Positions 37,274 to 48,544 of a stretch of DNA of 64,000 bases are shown here, in pieces. Origin of the DNA: Megachile rotundata (Eukaryota; Arthropoda; Insecta; Hymenoptera; Megachilidae); NCBI RefSeq assembly GCF_050947335.1, contig NC_134993.1, positions 10,726,001 to 10,790,000 on the forward strand, written 5' to 3'. The translations under genes were made by a program, and so were the position numbers. Every line of letters begins with the position of its first letter. Within the stretch, counting starts at the first letter, position 1. The notes beneath the pieces were generated by a model, which saw only the letters and a list, made by a program, of their open reading frames with translations, was not told the DNA's origin and made no database searches.

Positions 37274-38404
37274 TCAATTATCTACAAAACTGTTAAATTG
37301 AGGATTTGGTAATGGAGCAACTTTAGAAGATAATTTTGTCCTTAATTCTGCTAAAGTAATCAGAATAGCTTCTTCTGTTCTAATTGTCCTTGACCCTTGT
37401 TGGGGACAGGTATTTAAATATTTATCAAATATTAAGGATGGATCATCTACATCCAAACTAGGATCACCATCCAATGCAGCCTCTAATCCACTTAACCCAC
37501 CAAATACTATCAAAGCATGATGGTATTTTATACTTTTAACTTCTATATCATCAACAGACTTTCCTTTATCTGAAGTTCCAATTGTCAAATCATATCCATC
37601 CTCATAAGGACCTTGAGTTAATGCTTCTGTAAGATTATTTGCTAGTCTTACGTTATATCCCCAATATATACCACTTTCTGCTCTTGGAATGTTAGGAGGT
37701 ACAATAAATCCTTTGATTTTTTTTGGATTTGGTTGGTCTGGTGGTATTTTTACAGTGACTCTTAATCCAGCTGTTAACACTTTGTCCACATGGACATTGT
37801 TTAATAATCCAACGTTAACATAAGAACCTTTGTCACCTTTAACTGGTTTATTTGTGATCACTCCTTCTCGATACAAAGATACATCAGACTGACGCAAATG
37901 ATGTGGAGTATCTAACGGATTTAACACTCCAGCATATTGTAAATCTTTATGCAACGGGAAAAAGTACTTTCTCAAATATTGTGGACATTCGAGATACTGT
38001 AATATTCTAGCCAGCTGTAAACAGCCAATTCTTCTTTCACCTAAAACCTCGTCATTTCGAACTTTTTTCTTTTCATCCTCTGTGATTTCTCCTTTGTCAT
38101 CAAAAACAACAATTTCATCTATTTGGTAAACGCAGGCTGCACGCGCTATTTGTCCTGCAAGATACGTTCGCAACTCTGGCGATTGAGCATTGTCCAAAAT
38201 CGACCCAGGAACTGCAATACTTATCGTTGAAACATCTTTTTTCTCAAAATGTTCAACAGGTTTTGCTGCCTCTTTCTGCAACTCCTCAGCTTCTTCTTTC
38301 TTCAACTTTTTTACTAACCTCTCTTCACGCCATTTCTTTCGTTGCTCTTTTAATAAACGATTTGTTTCTTTCCAATTTTTAGCTGGAGGAATCACTGGCG
38401 ACAT
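37274..38404 (-). CDS. SPOUT domain methyltransferase (SPOUT1 / CENP-32 / C9orf114 family)
   Basis: Putative S-adenosylmethionine-dependent RNA methyltransferase with a C-terminal trefoil-knot SPOUT domain. The human homologue also associates with mitotic spindles and kinetochores. This is an intronless frame of 376 residues, the family's usual length. The N-terminus is highly charged and probably coiled (LLKEQRKKWREERLVKKLKK, 18-37). The family core includes VPGSILDNAQSPELRTYLAG and LRKYFFPLHKDLQYAGVLNP. The SAM-binding knot region contains FGGLSGLEAALDGDP (from 301) and the near-invariant QGSRTIRTEEAI (from about 336). It is divergent from TAF13 across 199 bases and convergent with the epimerase gene. 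Confidence 0.93.
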   Translation of the reverse strand: MSPVIPPAKNWKETNRLLKEQRKKWREERLVKKLKKEEAEELQKEAAKPVEHFEKKDVSTISIAVPGSILDNAQSPELRTYLAGQIARAACVYQIDEIVVFDDKGEITEDEKKKVRNDEVLGERRIGCLQLARILQYLECPQYLRKYFFPLHKDLQYAGVLNPLDTPHHLRQSDVSLYREGVITNKPVKGDKGSYVNVGLLNNVHVDKVLTAGLRVTVKIPPDQPNPKKIKGFIVPPNIPRAESGIYWGYNVRLANNLTEALTQGPYEDGYDLTIGTSDKGKSVDDIEVKSIKYHHALIVFGGLSGLEAALDGDPSLDVDDPSLIFDKYLNTCPQQGSRTIRTEEAILITLAELRTKLSSKVAPLPNPQFNSFVDN

Positions 38405-38603
38405 AGCTCGACAATAAAATATTTATTATTTCAAATAAGTACATGTATACATATGTATCTTCCTTAGCTTGTTATTTTACCTGAAGTATGGCACAATTCT
38501 TCGAGATCTGTTTATGAAATGAACAACTTCAAAGTATTTATTTTATGTTCATTGAGTACATTTCATGGTTTTCAAATTTATATAAATTAAAAAGTATCAA
38601 ACT
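38405..38603. promoter_or_regulatory. bidirectional promoter of the SPOUT1-type gene and TAF13
   Basis: Only 199 bases separate the two divergent start codons, so both promoters and 5' leaders must lie here. No TATA box is placed for either direction, as is usual for housekeeping pairs. Inferred from geometry only. Confidence 0.55.
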
Positions 38604-39252
38604 ATGACTACCGAAGAGGGTTTTGAACAGGTGTTTTCTAAATCTAATTAATTTTAATACTTGATTGTATTTTATACGAACGTATCATCTTTAACCTTCA
38701 TTGTCATTTTTTAAAATCATATTTGGAACTCGTTTAGTACAATAACCTTTTTAGAAATATTAAAAATTTATTAATAAAAGAAATTACTATTGAAAAGTGT
38801 AAAGAAATATTTAATTATTATAGTTTGAAGATGAAGAAGCTGAAATTCCGATTGGTGGAACATTACCTGGCGGTAGGAAGCGATTATTTTCAAAGGAATT
38901 GCGTTGTATGATGTATGGTTTTGGTGATGATCAAAACCCTTACACAGAGAGTGTAGATTTATTAGAAGATCTAGTTATCGAATTTATTACTGAAATGACA
39001 CATAGGGCTATGGAAATTGGACGCACTGGACGAGTGCAAGTTGAGGATATTGTATTTTTAGGTAGTATTAGTATGAGAAATTATTTATATACGTTTGTAA
39101 CTTTAATTAATTAATAACAATTTTATTTTACAGTCAGAAAAGATCCAAGAAAGTATGCGAGAGTAAAAGATTTATTAACAATGAACGAAGAGTTAAAGAA
39201 AGCTAGAAAAGCATTCGATGAAGTTAAATATGCAGGTACTGTTAATCAATAA
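38604..39252 (+). CDS. Taf13: transcription initiation factor TFIID subunit 13
   Basis: Histone-fold subunit of TFIID that pairs with TAF11 near TBP. Exons: 38604-38630 (nine codons), 38824-39061 and 39134-39252, giving 127 residues (human 124). The histone fold starts at FSKELRCMMYGFGDDQNPY and continues through SVDLLEDLVIEFITEMTHRA and RVQVEDIVFLVRKDPRKYAR, all close to the human protein. The tiny first exon is supported by the consensus site CAG|gtgttt and by phase. An AATAAA (39248-39253) overlaps the stop codon; a later signal is more likely to be used. Confidence 0.95.
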
Positions 39253-40304
39253 ATTTTTTGATGTTCTCTCAGTATCTATAGCATATGACAAATAATTTTT
39301 TATTTTGCTTGAATATTTTGTTTTATTAGAGAATAGTTCTCATGGTCTTTCTTTGTACCTTTGTTTGTATTTTTGTAAAATTTACTTCAAATTTATGTTC
39401 GTGATTTTGAACAATTTGAGTAGAATTTGTTTAGACATAAATGAGCTATTCTTCAGAAATATTTTGTTGACAATTATATAATGCTATCATTAAAATTAAG
39501 CATTGCGTTGCAGTAGTTGCACATTTAGGGTTTATAAATGTGGAATGCTATGTGCTTGTGTGCTGCATTTTAGTTCTTCATGCTTTTCTACATACTTTAG
39601 AAATATATGGAAAATGGTGATGTATTTAAGATCGCTTAGTTCCTATTATTATACAAAAAAAAGTTATGTATAGCAGTACATAAGTAAATGTCTATCCATA
39701 ATGTATTTCATAATAATAATTATATACAAGATTTCATTTTAATTTTTTCCATCTTGAACTGCATGTAGTACCATATTTATACATGTATATCAACTTCGAA
39801 TATAGGAATAAAACTTCATATTTTTATTGTAAGTTTTTATTTTATAAATAATTCATAGTTTTTATATGTAAATAAGAATATAAATATACACTTATATATG
39901 AATGTAAACAAATATTGTATTGGCGATAAAATTATTTGTTAATTTTTAATTATTTAATCAATTAGTTACTTAAGATATTATGACTTAGGATAACTGTTTT
40001 TTATAATTATTTATATAAAGCTATTTTATATAATTTGTTATATTTAGTTTCTCCCTTAATTATCAATATTCTTATTATTTTGCAGATTGCTGTTTAAGTT
40101 TTTCTTATGCAACATGTTTATTGAACAATGCATGCTTCAATTTAGGTTTATTTGTAGCTTATATTTTCAAGGATTTTGGCTTGTTAGCTATTTGTTATAT
40201 TATTTTTCTGCATGTGTATTATTTTATTTTTTAATTGTAACAGAAATCATTATATTTGTTTGATTAAGTTTCATTGAAATTTAAACTTTATAAATTTATA
40301 ATAA
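39253..40304. other. 3' flank shared by convergent TAF13 and protoporphyrinogen oxidase
   Basis: AT-rich UTR and intergenic sequence. An AATAAA for the oxidase lies on the minus strand at 40223-40228. No gene or repeat of note. Confidence 0.4.
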
Positions 40305-41970
40305 CTAATTGATATCAGAAACAGCTTGTTTTGCTGACAGAATAACGTCAGGGACTCCTACAGCTTGGTATGAAGAGCCACACAACACTAATGGAATTTT
40401 ATGCGCGGCGATATATTTGCGGATACGATTTAGTCGTTGTTCATGACCTAGCGTGTACTGTGGTATACAGTCCTTCAAAATGGAGACGTGAAATGCCTTG
40501 GGATCCTCATCAATGCCTAAAATTTCCTTCACATATTTGATTGCTACGGTTCTGAACTGTTCTTCTGATGAACATTCACTAAAATACTGTTGGAACCATG
40601 CCCCTCCCATCATTACTGTCAGTACCTGGATTTAAAAAATTGTAAATATTCAGTGTTAAGAAGTTCTTCTAGTCTAACATTTAATTACACAGGATTCAAG
40701 TTTATATGTTAAGGATCAGTTTGTGTCTTTGCAAAAATGTGGATATTTTCAAATATATTTCCAGAAACAACAAATTGAATCAAGTAATGTGAAAATTATA
40801 TAGGGACAAAAAAATAGGTAATAAATAATTTATATCTATACATACTGTCATTTTAGAGTTTTGAGGAACAACACATGAATCAAATAGCACACCTAGAATG
40901 GGAATCTTTTCCTTTGGTGGAACAAGAACTCCAAATGCACTTATAGGTAAAACATTTTCAGAAAATTGGAGATTAACTACAGCTATTGATACAGTAGGTA
41001 TACTGCATAACTCCTTGGATAGATGTGGATGTTGTTCCTGTACTAAATTAGCTAAATTTTTTGCAGGCAAACTTGAAATAACCTGGGAATACTTTTCACT
41101 TTTTCCATTTACAGTTAATTCTACATAATCTTTGTTAAATGTTAATTTTTCACACGTATGTTGCATTTTTATATTTATTCCGCGTTCAGTTATATTCTTA
41201 GCAAGTTTTTGAGGCAGTTGTTCAAAACCTCCTTCAATTCCCCATATGCGCCATACTTCTGTTTTAGCTCTTTGCACTAATTGTGAAGGTGGTTTATTTG
41301 GTTTTATATTTATTTCAGTATCAGTTTCAGGTTTAGTTTCCGTTTCTTTCTTTTTTTTTAAAATTTCATGAAATTTATTAAATATAAGGCCTTTCACTAT
41401 ACTACCATGTTTTTGTTCTGCTTCAAATAAACTTGTCATACAAGACTTTGCACTCAACTCATGTATATCACCTCCATAGATTCCACAAAATACTGGAGCA
41501 ATTAATTTTTCTGGCAAATCTTTACCAAACCTCCTTTCCATAAAATTATATACACTTTCATCATCTTTAGTAACCTTTCGTGCCTTAAAATCCTTCCACA
41601 AATGATAAGTTAAGGGCCTATTTAATAGCGTATTCTTAGTAAACAATCCACTGATACTATTAGGTACACAATGCAATGCATTATTTGAATAAATATATCG
41701 GTTTCGAGCTGCATCATGATTATATTTAACAGGTATAATTTCAGCTGATAGTTCTAATTCTTCTACTAATTCTAATATTTGTAGTGAATTAGCTCTAATT
41801 ACTCTTGGACCTTGTTCAAAAATTGTTCCATCAGGTTGTTTCAAGGAACGTATCCATCCACCTACACGATTTGAGGCTTCAAATATAACTAGTGAAGTTA
41901 TCTTTGGATTATTAAGACCATAATATGCAGCCGATAAACCTGATATACCAGCACCCAATATTGCAGTCAT
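40305..41970 (-). CDS. Ppox: protoporphyrinogen oxidase
   Basis: FAD enzyme of the mitochondrial inner membrane; oxidises protoporphyrinogen IX to protoporphyrin IX, the second-last step of haem synthesis. Two exons (minus), 40846-41970 and 40305-40625, join in phase 0 (ATGACA|gtatgt to ccag|GTACTG) and give 481 residues (human 477). The dinucleotide-binding motif GAGISGLSAAYY starts at Gly6 (G-x-G-x-x-G), followed by VGGWIRSLKQPDG and FEQGPRVIRANS. FCGIYGGDIHELSAKSC in the middle and GGFEQLPQKLA are typical of the family. The C-terminal exon carries VMMGGAWFQQ and LVLCGSSYQAVGVPD, the second FAD-contacting segment. No cleaved mitochondrial presequence is apparent, as for the human enzyme. 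Confidence 0.96.
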
Positions 41971-42841
41971 TGTTATTGGGCTAATAAAAATATATTTTAT
42001 ATTAAAACTATGAGTATTATGTATTCTAAAAAATTAAGACTAAAAATAATTATACTTCTTCTTTTTTAATTACTTAAATTATATATTTTTTTTCAAATAG
42101 AAAAAAAAATATAGTTAACAGTTCCTTTTTTTCTTTATGCTGTATTATTATTATATTCGCAATATTACATTTTATTAATAACACAAAACGTAGAGTTACA
42201 TATGTATATAAAATGAATATACTAATGATAGATTTAATTCCATACGGATTTTGCTGTATTACAGACTATTCATGATATCAGCACAATTCACATATTGCTT
42301 GTACATATGAATAATTATAGGTTATGTAAAGGAGAGGTTATGTTCGCTTTCAGTATAAACATAAAACTAACAATGTGTCAAACAACAAATCTAAAAAGCT
42401 AATCTTATTCGAATTATAAATTGATTGATTTTGAAATTTTGTTCTTAAGTGTTTTAAAGAATTATATTTATACTTAATTGTATATAAAGAACATTTTACA
42501 TTTTGTTAATGTTACACTGAAAATAAGAGGATAAAAATGGAAATATTGTCCGTGTGCGTCATTTGCTAATTATGATGCATGAATGATTAATTTGCTATTT
42601 TGATATTCTGACTTTAACGTCAACTTCGTATTCGCGGCTAGGTTTTATATTTAAATAATTACGTTAAATCAGTATATTGTAGTTACATAATGCAATTTGT
42701 ACGGATTCATATCGAGTTTTTAACGCGTTTAGTACAACACGCAATTGTTTAAATTTGTTAAACTAAATTCTGTTCAATAATTGAAACTTATAACAAGTTT
42801 ATAGTATTACATCTTTCTGGATCTGAAAAATAATTATTAAA
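41971..42841. other. divergent intergenic region between protoporphyrinogen oxidase and inositol polyphosphate 1-phosphatase
   Basis: About 0.87 kb with head-to-head starts on both sides; must contain both promoters. AT-rich, without recognisable motifs or repeats. Confidence 0.4.
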
Positions 42842-44422
42842 ATGAAAGACGGCAGCAGATTGTTATCAGTTCTTCTGCGAGTTTCTGAGAAAGCAGCAAA
42901 TATTGCAAGAGCTTGCAGATACAATGATGCTCTCTTTAAGCTGCTTGTACAAGAAAAATCAGAGGAAGAAAAGAATCCTCGTTTCTTTCAAGATTTCAAA
43001 ACCTTAGCCGATGTTCTAATACAAGAGACAATTAAACATGACATTGCATTAGAGGTAAGGTAATATAATGTTTCATTAAGTTACCTATATTTTGTAGTAA
43101 ATTTCAGAATTTACCACTTTGATAAAATATATTGAGTTGGTTGTTTAAATAGAAAAACATTTATAGAGAATTAGTTTCCAGAATTGGCCAAAGTAGTACA
43201 AGGAGAAGAAAGTAATACATTTAGTAATGCTTTGGGTGAATCTATAGTGGTCGAAGTTTGTCCTACTGCAGAGGAAACAACTCAATTATTAGCCAAGGTA
43301 ATGGGTAGTGATATTGCAAGTGCAGAATTATTGGCCACAGAAGTCCACAAAGATGTCCAGCTATTAGACATTCCAATGGTAGCAGAATTACCATCTGATT
43401 TTGATATTAATGTACATGATCTTGGTATATGGATTGATCCAATTGGTAAGAAACAAAATAATATGATTTAAATATTCCAAAGTTAACTAGTATTATTTGT
43501 ATATAACAAATATAATAATATTAATTCTATTGTTTGTCTTGAAACACTGTGTGTGGGAAATTTATATGGTAAATATTTTTATTTGTTTAATCTTATTTTT
43601 CTCCTTTCACTATGGTTTTATTAGTAATTTATGTTATTATGTAAAGGTAAGCAAATTATCTGTTAAATCCTTTATTTGTTTTATAGTTTAATAAAGCATG
43701 CCTGAGGAGCAATTCGTGGAACTTTTCTAGATTCAACTGCAGATTATATAAATGGAGGTGAAAATGTGGATGATGTCACTGGAGTACATTTGAGCGGTTT
43801 ACGCTGTGTTACTGTTTTAATTGGAGCCTACTTAAAGAGCACAGGTGTTCCTGTTGTGGGAGTAGTTAATCAACCTTTTTACACGAACATAGATTCACAG
43901 TAAATAACATAAAACTCATATAATTTGTGTTTAATAAGGTATTATTATTTAAATATATTTCATCATTTATTTAATAGGTGGAAAGGAAACTGTTATTGGG
44001 GATTTGCGGAAAATGATATTAGAAAATGTTCTATAGTCAAAGAACCTGATGATAAAAAAATAGTTGTTCTTAGTAGAATGGAAGATGAAAATGTAAAATC
44101 GAAGTTGTTAGATGCTGGATTTACTTTGGTAGAAGCAGCTGGTGCAGGTTATAAAATACTAAATGTTGCTCTTGGACATGTTGATGCTTATATTTTATCC
44201 AAAGGTTCCACATATAAGTGGGACACTTGTGGTCCACAAGCCCTTTTGCGTTCCTTAGATGGAGGTATCATTGAATTTCGAAGTTTTATAAATGATTCTG
44301 ATTCAGAGTATTTGGATATAAAATATTTATCTACATCTTCCAATTTTTCTAATAGCAATGGTTTAATTGCATATAGAAATTTTGAAATTCTGCAGACCTT
44401 GAAGTCCATTTTATGCAAATAA
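42842..44422 (+). CDS. Ipp: inositol polyphosphate 1-phosphatase
   Basis: Mg-dependent, lithium-sensitive phosphatase that removes the 1-phosphate from inositol 1,4-bisphosphate and 1,3,4-trisphosphate, recycling inositol. Exons: 42842-43054, 43175-43445, 43731-43899 and 43978-44422, giving 365 residues (human 399). The three metal-site motifs of the family are intact: GEES at 81-84, WIDPIDST at 157-164 and WDTCGPQALLRSLDGG from 299. The acceptor of exon 2 is the tag at 43174, not the nearby ccag at 43181, because only the former keeps phase and yields EFPELAKVVQGEES. The C-terminus is at the usual place, so the gene looks complete and functional. Confidence 0.94.
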
Positions 44423-45267
44423 GTGTTTGTGGGTATATTTTATATATATGTTTTATGTATTAATTGTTGCCAGTGTTTCAAGATATTTTTATTGCATTTA
44501 ATATTAAATGCAGTTTTACGTAATTAACAGACAATTTTCACTTTGCTTAATTTTAGATTGTTTTATAGTATTGTAACAATTTTTATTATTTAATAATTAA
44601 TATAAATGAGAATATTTGTAGCATTGAATATAAAATTTGAGAGTTGTTTATAGTATTTAAATGTTGTTATCTGAAAAGGAAGTTGCTTCTTTATGATGTG
44701 CAAGTAGATCGATGTTCATACAAGCAATGCTTCCATTTTCTTCTTAATTGTTACATATGTGTCCATAATATATATTTGTTGATAAATACATAGTAATAGG
44801 CTTTTATCAAAATATGGATATTTTTTATGAACCAAAAAATGAATGTATAGCAAAGTATTAATGGTACTTAAAGTGAAAAAATTATATGAATCATTTTATT
44901 TATTTTTATCTAATGTTTAAATTTTGTAATGATTATATGATTGTGATATGAATACAGAATTACAATTGTAAAACTGTAAAAGTTGTTTAAAATAAAAGCT
45001 ACTGATAGAATGAATTTTATTAAAATAATCAATTTAAAAAGTTAGATACCTTTTGATTGTCTGCTTCGTGCACGCGCACGGTGCTGAATGACGCTAGTGG
45101 TACTATTTTCAGACAGCGCGCGAAAATATGAATTTTAAAATGCTTATTAGGATAAGACTTTCAAAATGCTAGTAATTTTTTAAATTAATTTCTTTACAAC
45201 AAGTTAATGTTCATATTTTATTACTAGGACTGTTTGATTGAGGCGTTCCGCACCTAACCTAACAATT
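44423..45267. other. 3' flank of inositol polyphosphate 1-phosphatase
   Basis: AT-rich, no gene. An AATAAA is at 44991-44996. At 45060-45125 a short GC-rich patch with alternating purine-pyrimidine (gtgcacgcgcacggtg, acagcgcgcg) interrupts the AT-rich sequence just before the foldback element. Confidence 0.4.
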
Positions 45268-45287
45268 TTACTGCGCATACAAAGGGC

Positions 45288-46615
45288 AATATTTCGGCAC
45301 TTTGATGACGTAGTATGGTTCCTGAGACATCTAGAAACAAATTTCTATTATGGTTTGATGCGTTTTGATGCCTAATAAAGCCAGAAAATCAATTTTTGTC
45401 GAATTAGGTCCAAAACGGCACAGGTGGCGCCATCTAGCGGCGAGCGACGGAACTACGAAAAACTAAAATTACAATTTTCTCCGAAATTAGACAATTTTAC
45501 GTATTTCTGAGAGCCAGAAATTGTTCTGTGACCTCTCTAGAAGCTATATAGTACCGCAAGGACCTCCTCAGAGCGTTAGAAAAGAAAATAAAAAAATAGG
45601 TCAAAACATGGACTAAAAAATTGGCGTCCATCTAGCGGTGAAAGTTGGAACTACAAAAATATAAAAATGCGATTTTCTCGAAAATTAGCGAACTTTGAGT
45701 ATTTCTGAGGCTCAGAAAGTGTTATGTGATCGCATTAAAAGCAAAATAATGCAATAAAAGCTTCCTAAAGGGCTTAATAAAGAAAATTATAAAAATGTCA
45801 TTTTATGGAGAAAACTGGTGGCGCCATTTAGCGGCGGAACTGCGAACTAAACTGAAAAAACGTATGTCCGAACTCGCAGTAAATGGGTCAAATAAAAATT
45901 GATTTTCTGGGCTTAATAGGCCGAAAAATGAATATCTTTTTCAACAAAAATTGCTTTAAAATGTCTAAAGAAGCATACCACGTCGCCAAAGTTGCGAAAT
46001 ATTACGTTTTGTACTTTTCCTTAACGCGTGTACTGACATACGGTTTTTCAGTTTAGTTCGCTGTTTCGCCGCTAGATGGCGCCACTAGTTTTCTCCATAA
46101 AATGACATTTTTTTAATTTTCTTTATTAAGCCCTTTAGGAAGCTTTTATTGCATTATTTTGCTTCTAATGCGATCACATAACACTTTCTGAGCCTCAGAA
46201 ATACTCAAAGTTCGCTAATTTTCGAGAAAATCGCATTTTTATATTTTTGTAGTTCCAACTTTCACCGCTAGATGGACGCCAATTTTTTAGTCCATGTTTT
46301 GACCTATTTTTTTATTTTCCTTTCTAGCGCTCTGAGGAAGTCCTTGCGGTACTATATAGGTTCTAGAGAGGTCACAGAACAATTTCTGACTCTCAGAAAT
46401 TCGTAAAATTGCCTAATTTCGGAGAAAATTGTAATTTTAGTTTTTCGTAGTTCCGCCGCTCGACGCTAGATGGCGCCACCTGTACCGTTTTGGACCGAAT
46501 TCGACAAAAATTGATTTTCTGGCTTTATTAGGCATCAAAACGCATCAAACCATAATAGAAATTTGTTTCTAAATGCCTCAGGAACCATACTACGTCGTCA
46601 AAGTGCCGAAATATT
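45288..46615. repeat. large inverted repeat (foldback): two 581-bp arms around a 166-bp spacer
   Basis: The left arm (45288-45868) and right arm (46035-46615) are reverse complements of identical length with only scattered differences. The spacer 45869-46034 is not unrelated DNA: 45893-46007 resembles the outer right module (46507-46616) in the same orientation, and sequence after 46620 resembles the start of the right arm. The block is therefore best read as copies of a unit of about 610 bp with one unit inverted. Each arm has internal sub-repeats of about 197 bp, each carrying a CTAGATGGCGCC-type core. No transposase or long frame is present. A 12-bp direct repeat, ttactgcgcata, lies outside at 45268-45279 and 46732-46743. 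The structure is seen directly; its origin (non-autonomous foldback element or inverted satellite) is open. Confidence 0.95.
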
Positions 46616-46972
46616 ATTTTTTTTTTCTTTATATGAGTGTGCACTCTCATTTTTTAGGTTTAGTTCACCCGTCCCGCCGCTAGATGGAAACCAATTTTTC
46701 AGTCCATAAACTGCACTATTTAAACAGTTTGTTACTGCGCATAGGGTCAAAGTTCAAAATTGACCATTAATTTCCAGGAGTGTATTTTGAGCCCAGAGTG
46801 AAATTTTTTCACCCCTTAATTTGTTTGAGGAAAATGTATTATTTATTGAACCCTGTGAATTAGGCATAATGCACGATTGGTATAGTGAGCGATAGAGGCC
46901 TCCCCTTGCCTACCGTTTTCCTAGGGAAACTGGATTTGCGCTTGAGTATACACAAAACAGAAGATCGTGAAA
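46616..46972. other. partial further repeat unit and 5' flank of FRG1
   Basis: 46616-46710 continues the repeat unit (cccgccgctagatgg core at 46673-46687) and then decays. The remainder, to the ATG at 46973, is the FRG1 upstream region and 5' leader. Confidence 0.5.
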
Positions 46973-48060
46973 ATGTCAGAATACGATAAAGTTAGAACAG
47001 GAAAACTTGTCTTGAAAGGTGAAAAAATAAGGTATAACTGAACCTCAGAGTTGATCTAACAATGTTATTATTTTATATAAATTTATTACAACTTGATATG
47101 TAAAATATATAGGTCAAAGAAACGAAAAGCAAAACGGCAGGAAAAAGAACATGTTACTACTTCTGAAAACAAAGACACTGTGACCCATGGTATTTTGATT
47201 ATTTATATTATTATTTGTGATAATATATGTTATTATACAGCTTATGACATGTTTAAATCATAGGTGGGTGGTGGAAAGCTACACAAGTATCGGATGTTAC
47301 TGGCACAGTGGCAATTGAATTTGGAAATCATACATACATGAAAGCTTTGGACAATGGTTTATTTACTCTGGGTGCACCTCACGATGAAGGTGAAGGACCT
47401 TCGCCAGAAGAGATTCTGACAGCATTTCCAATAGGTGAAACTAAAGTTGCACTGAAATCTGGTTATGGGAAATATTTAGGTGTTGATAAAAATGGTATTG
47501 TTGTTGGAAGAAGCGATGCAGTGGGCACAATCGAACAATGGGAACCAATCTTTCAGGTATGTTATTAATACATAATAATTCTTATTGATAACTATTTATT
47601 GTGTCAATGTACAACTATGTAAAAATGAATATTTTTTTAGGATAATAAGCTTGCTATTCTAAATAGCAACAATTGCTTTATGTCAGTTACAGACGAAGAC
47701 GATATTATTTGCCAGAGCAGAACTGCTGGCTCCTCTGAATTTTGTATAATAAGAAGTATAACTCAGAAAACCCAAGATCCAAATAAAGATGTTCCAAAAG
47801 AAGAGCAAGGTTCTCTTCATGATGTTGAAATAAATTACGTGTAAGTAATGATAATGATTAATAATTGTATTCAATAGTCATAGAAGTTTAATTATGGAAA
47901 CTTTTTTTTTAGGAGGAAGTTCCAAAAATTCCAGGACAAAAAACTGAAAATAAATCAGACAAATCGTTCTGAATTAGAGAAGGCAAAACGCGAGGGAAAC
48001 TTACACGAAACTTTATTAGATAGAAGAAGTAAAATGAAAGCAGATCGATATTGTAAATAA
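46973..48060 (+). CDS. FRG1: FRG1 homologue
   Basis: Nuclear and nucleolar actin- and RNA-binding protein found with spliceosomes; named from the human FSHD region gene 1. Exons: 46973-47031, 47113-47189, 47264-47556, 47641-47840 and 47913-48060, giving 258 residues, the same as human. The order is a KLVLKGEK start, a basic nuclear-localisation stretch (SKKRKAKRQEKE, 21-32), then the beta-trefoil (fascin-like) domain from GGWWKATQVSD through HTYMKALDNGLFTLG, KSGYGKYLGVDKNG and SNNCFMSVTDEDD, and a basic C-terminus (DRRSKMKADRYCK). The donors and acceptors are all consistent in phase. An AATAAA is at 48141-48146. Confidence 0.96.
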
Positions 48061-48140
48061 TTTTGTATCTATATTCTGTAATGGAAAATGTTTCCATATA
48101 ATTTTATCGAGCGACTCATTTTTTAAATGTATATATATTT

Positions 48141-48146
48141 AATAAA
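48141..48146 (+). terminator. polyadenylation signal of FRG1
   Basis: AATAAA about 80 bases after the stop; the 400 bases that follow, up to 48544, are AT-rich and hold the exportin-4 promoter. Confidence 0.5.
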
Positions 48147-48544
48147 ATTAGTTCAGTCTATTATGTGTCTGTTATTTCTTAAAGAATAGTAAATTTAACA
48201 GGAACAAGTTAGTAGTGAAAGTAAAATGTTTATAAAATATTTTTGGTACAATTGCTAATATGGAATTATTTATTTATAGAATTATTAATATAATAAATAT
48301 ACTAAATTTTAATTTATTATATACGAACAAACAAAATTAAGTTTCATACACAGGGATATGGGTTTTGGTTTAGGCAGTATAGTTATACCTATACTATGTT
48401 CATACTCCTCGTTGAGCGGAAAATAAGAATGGTTTCTAACAAGTAAATTGTGTGCATTGAACTATAAGTGTGCCGGATTTCACAATTAAACTTTGTTTGC
48501 AAACAATTATTTTAGCATAAAAGAAAATCATAGATATTTAACAA

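Noticed and set aside
43182..43184. Acceptor ccag at 43181 for exon 2 of the inositol phosphatase
   Set aside because: It breaks the frame; the tag seven bases upstream keeps it and preserves the GEES motif region.
43497..43691. Hydrophobic frame in the inositol phosphatase gene
   Set aside because: It lies wholly in intron 2 and is AT-rich; the flanking exons join in phase without it.
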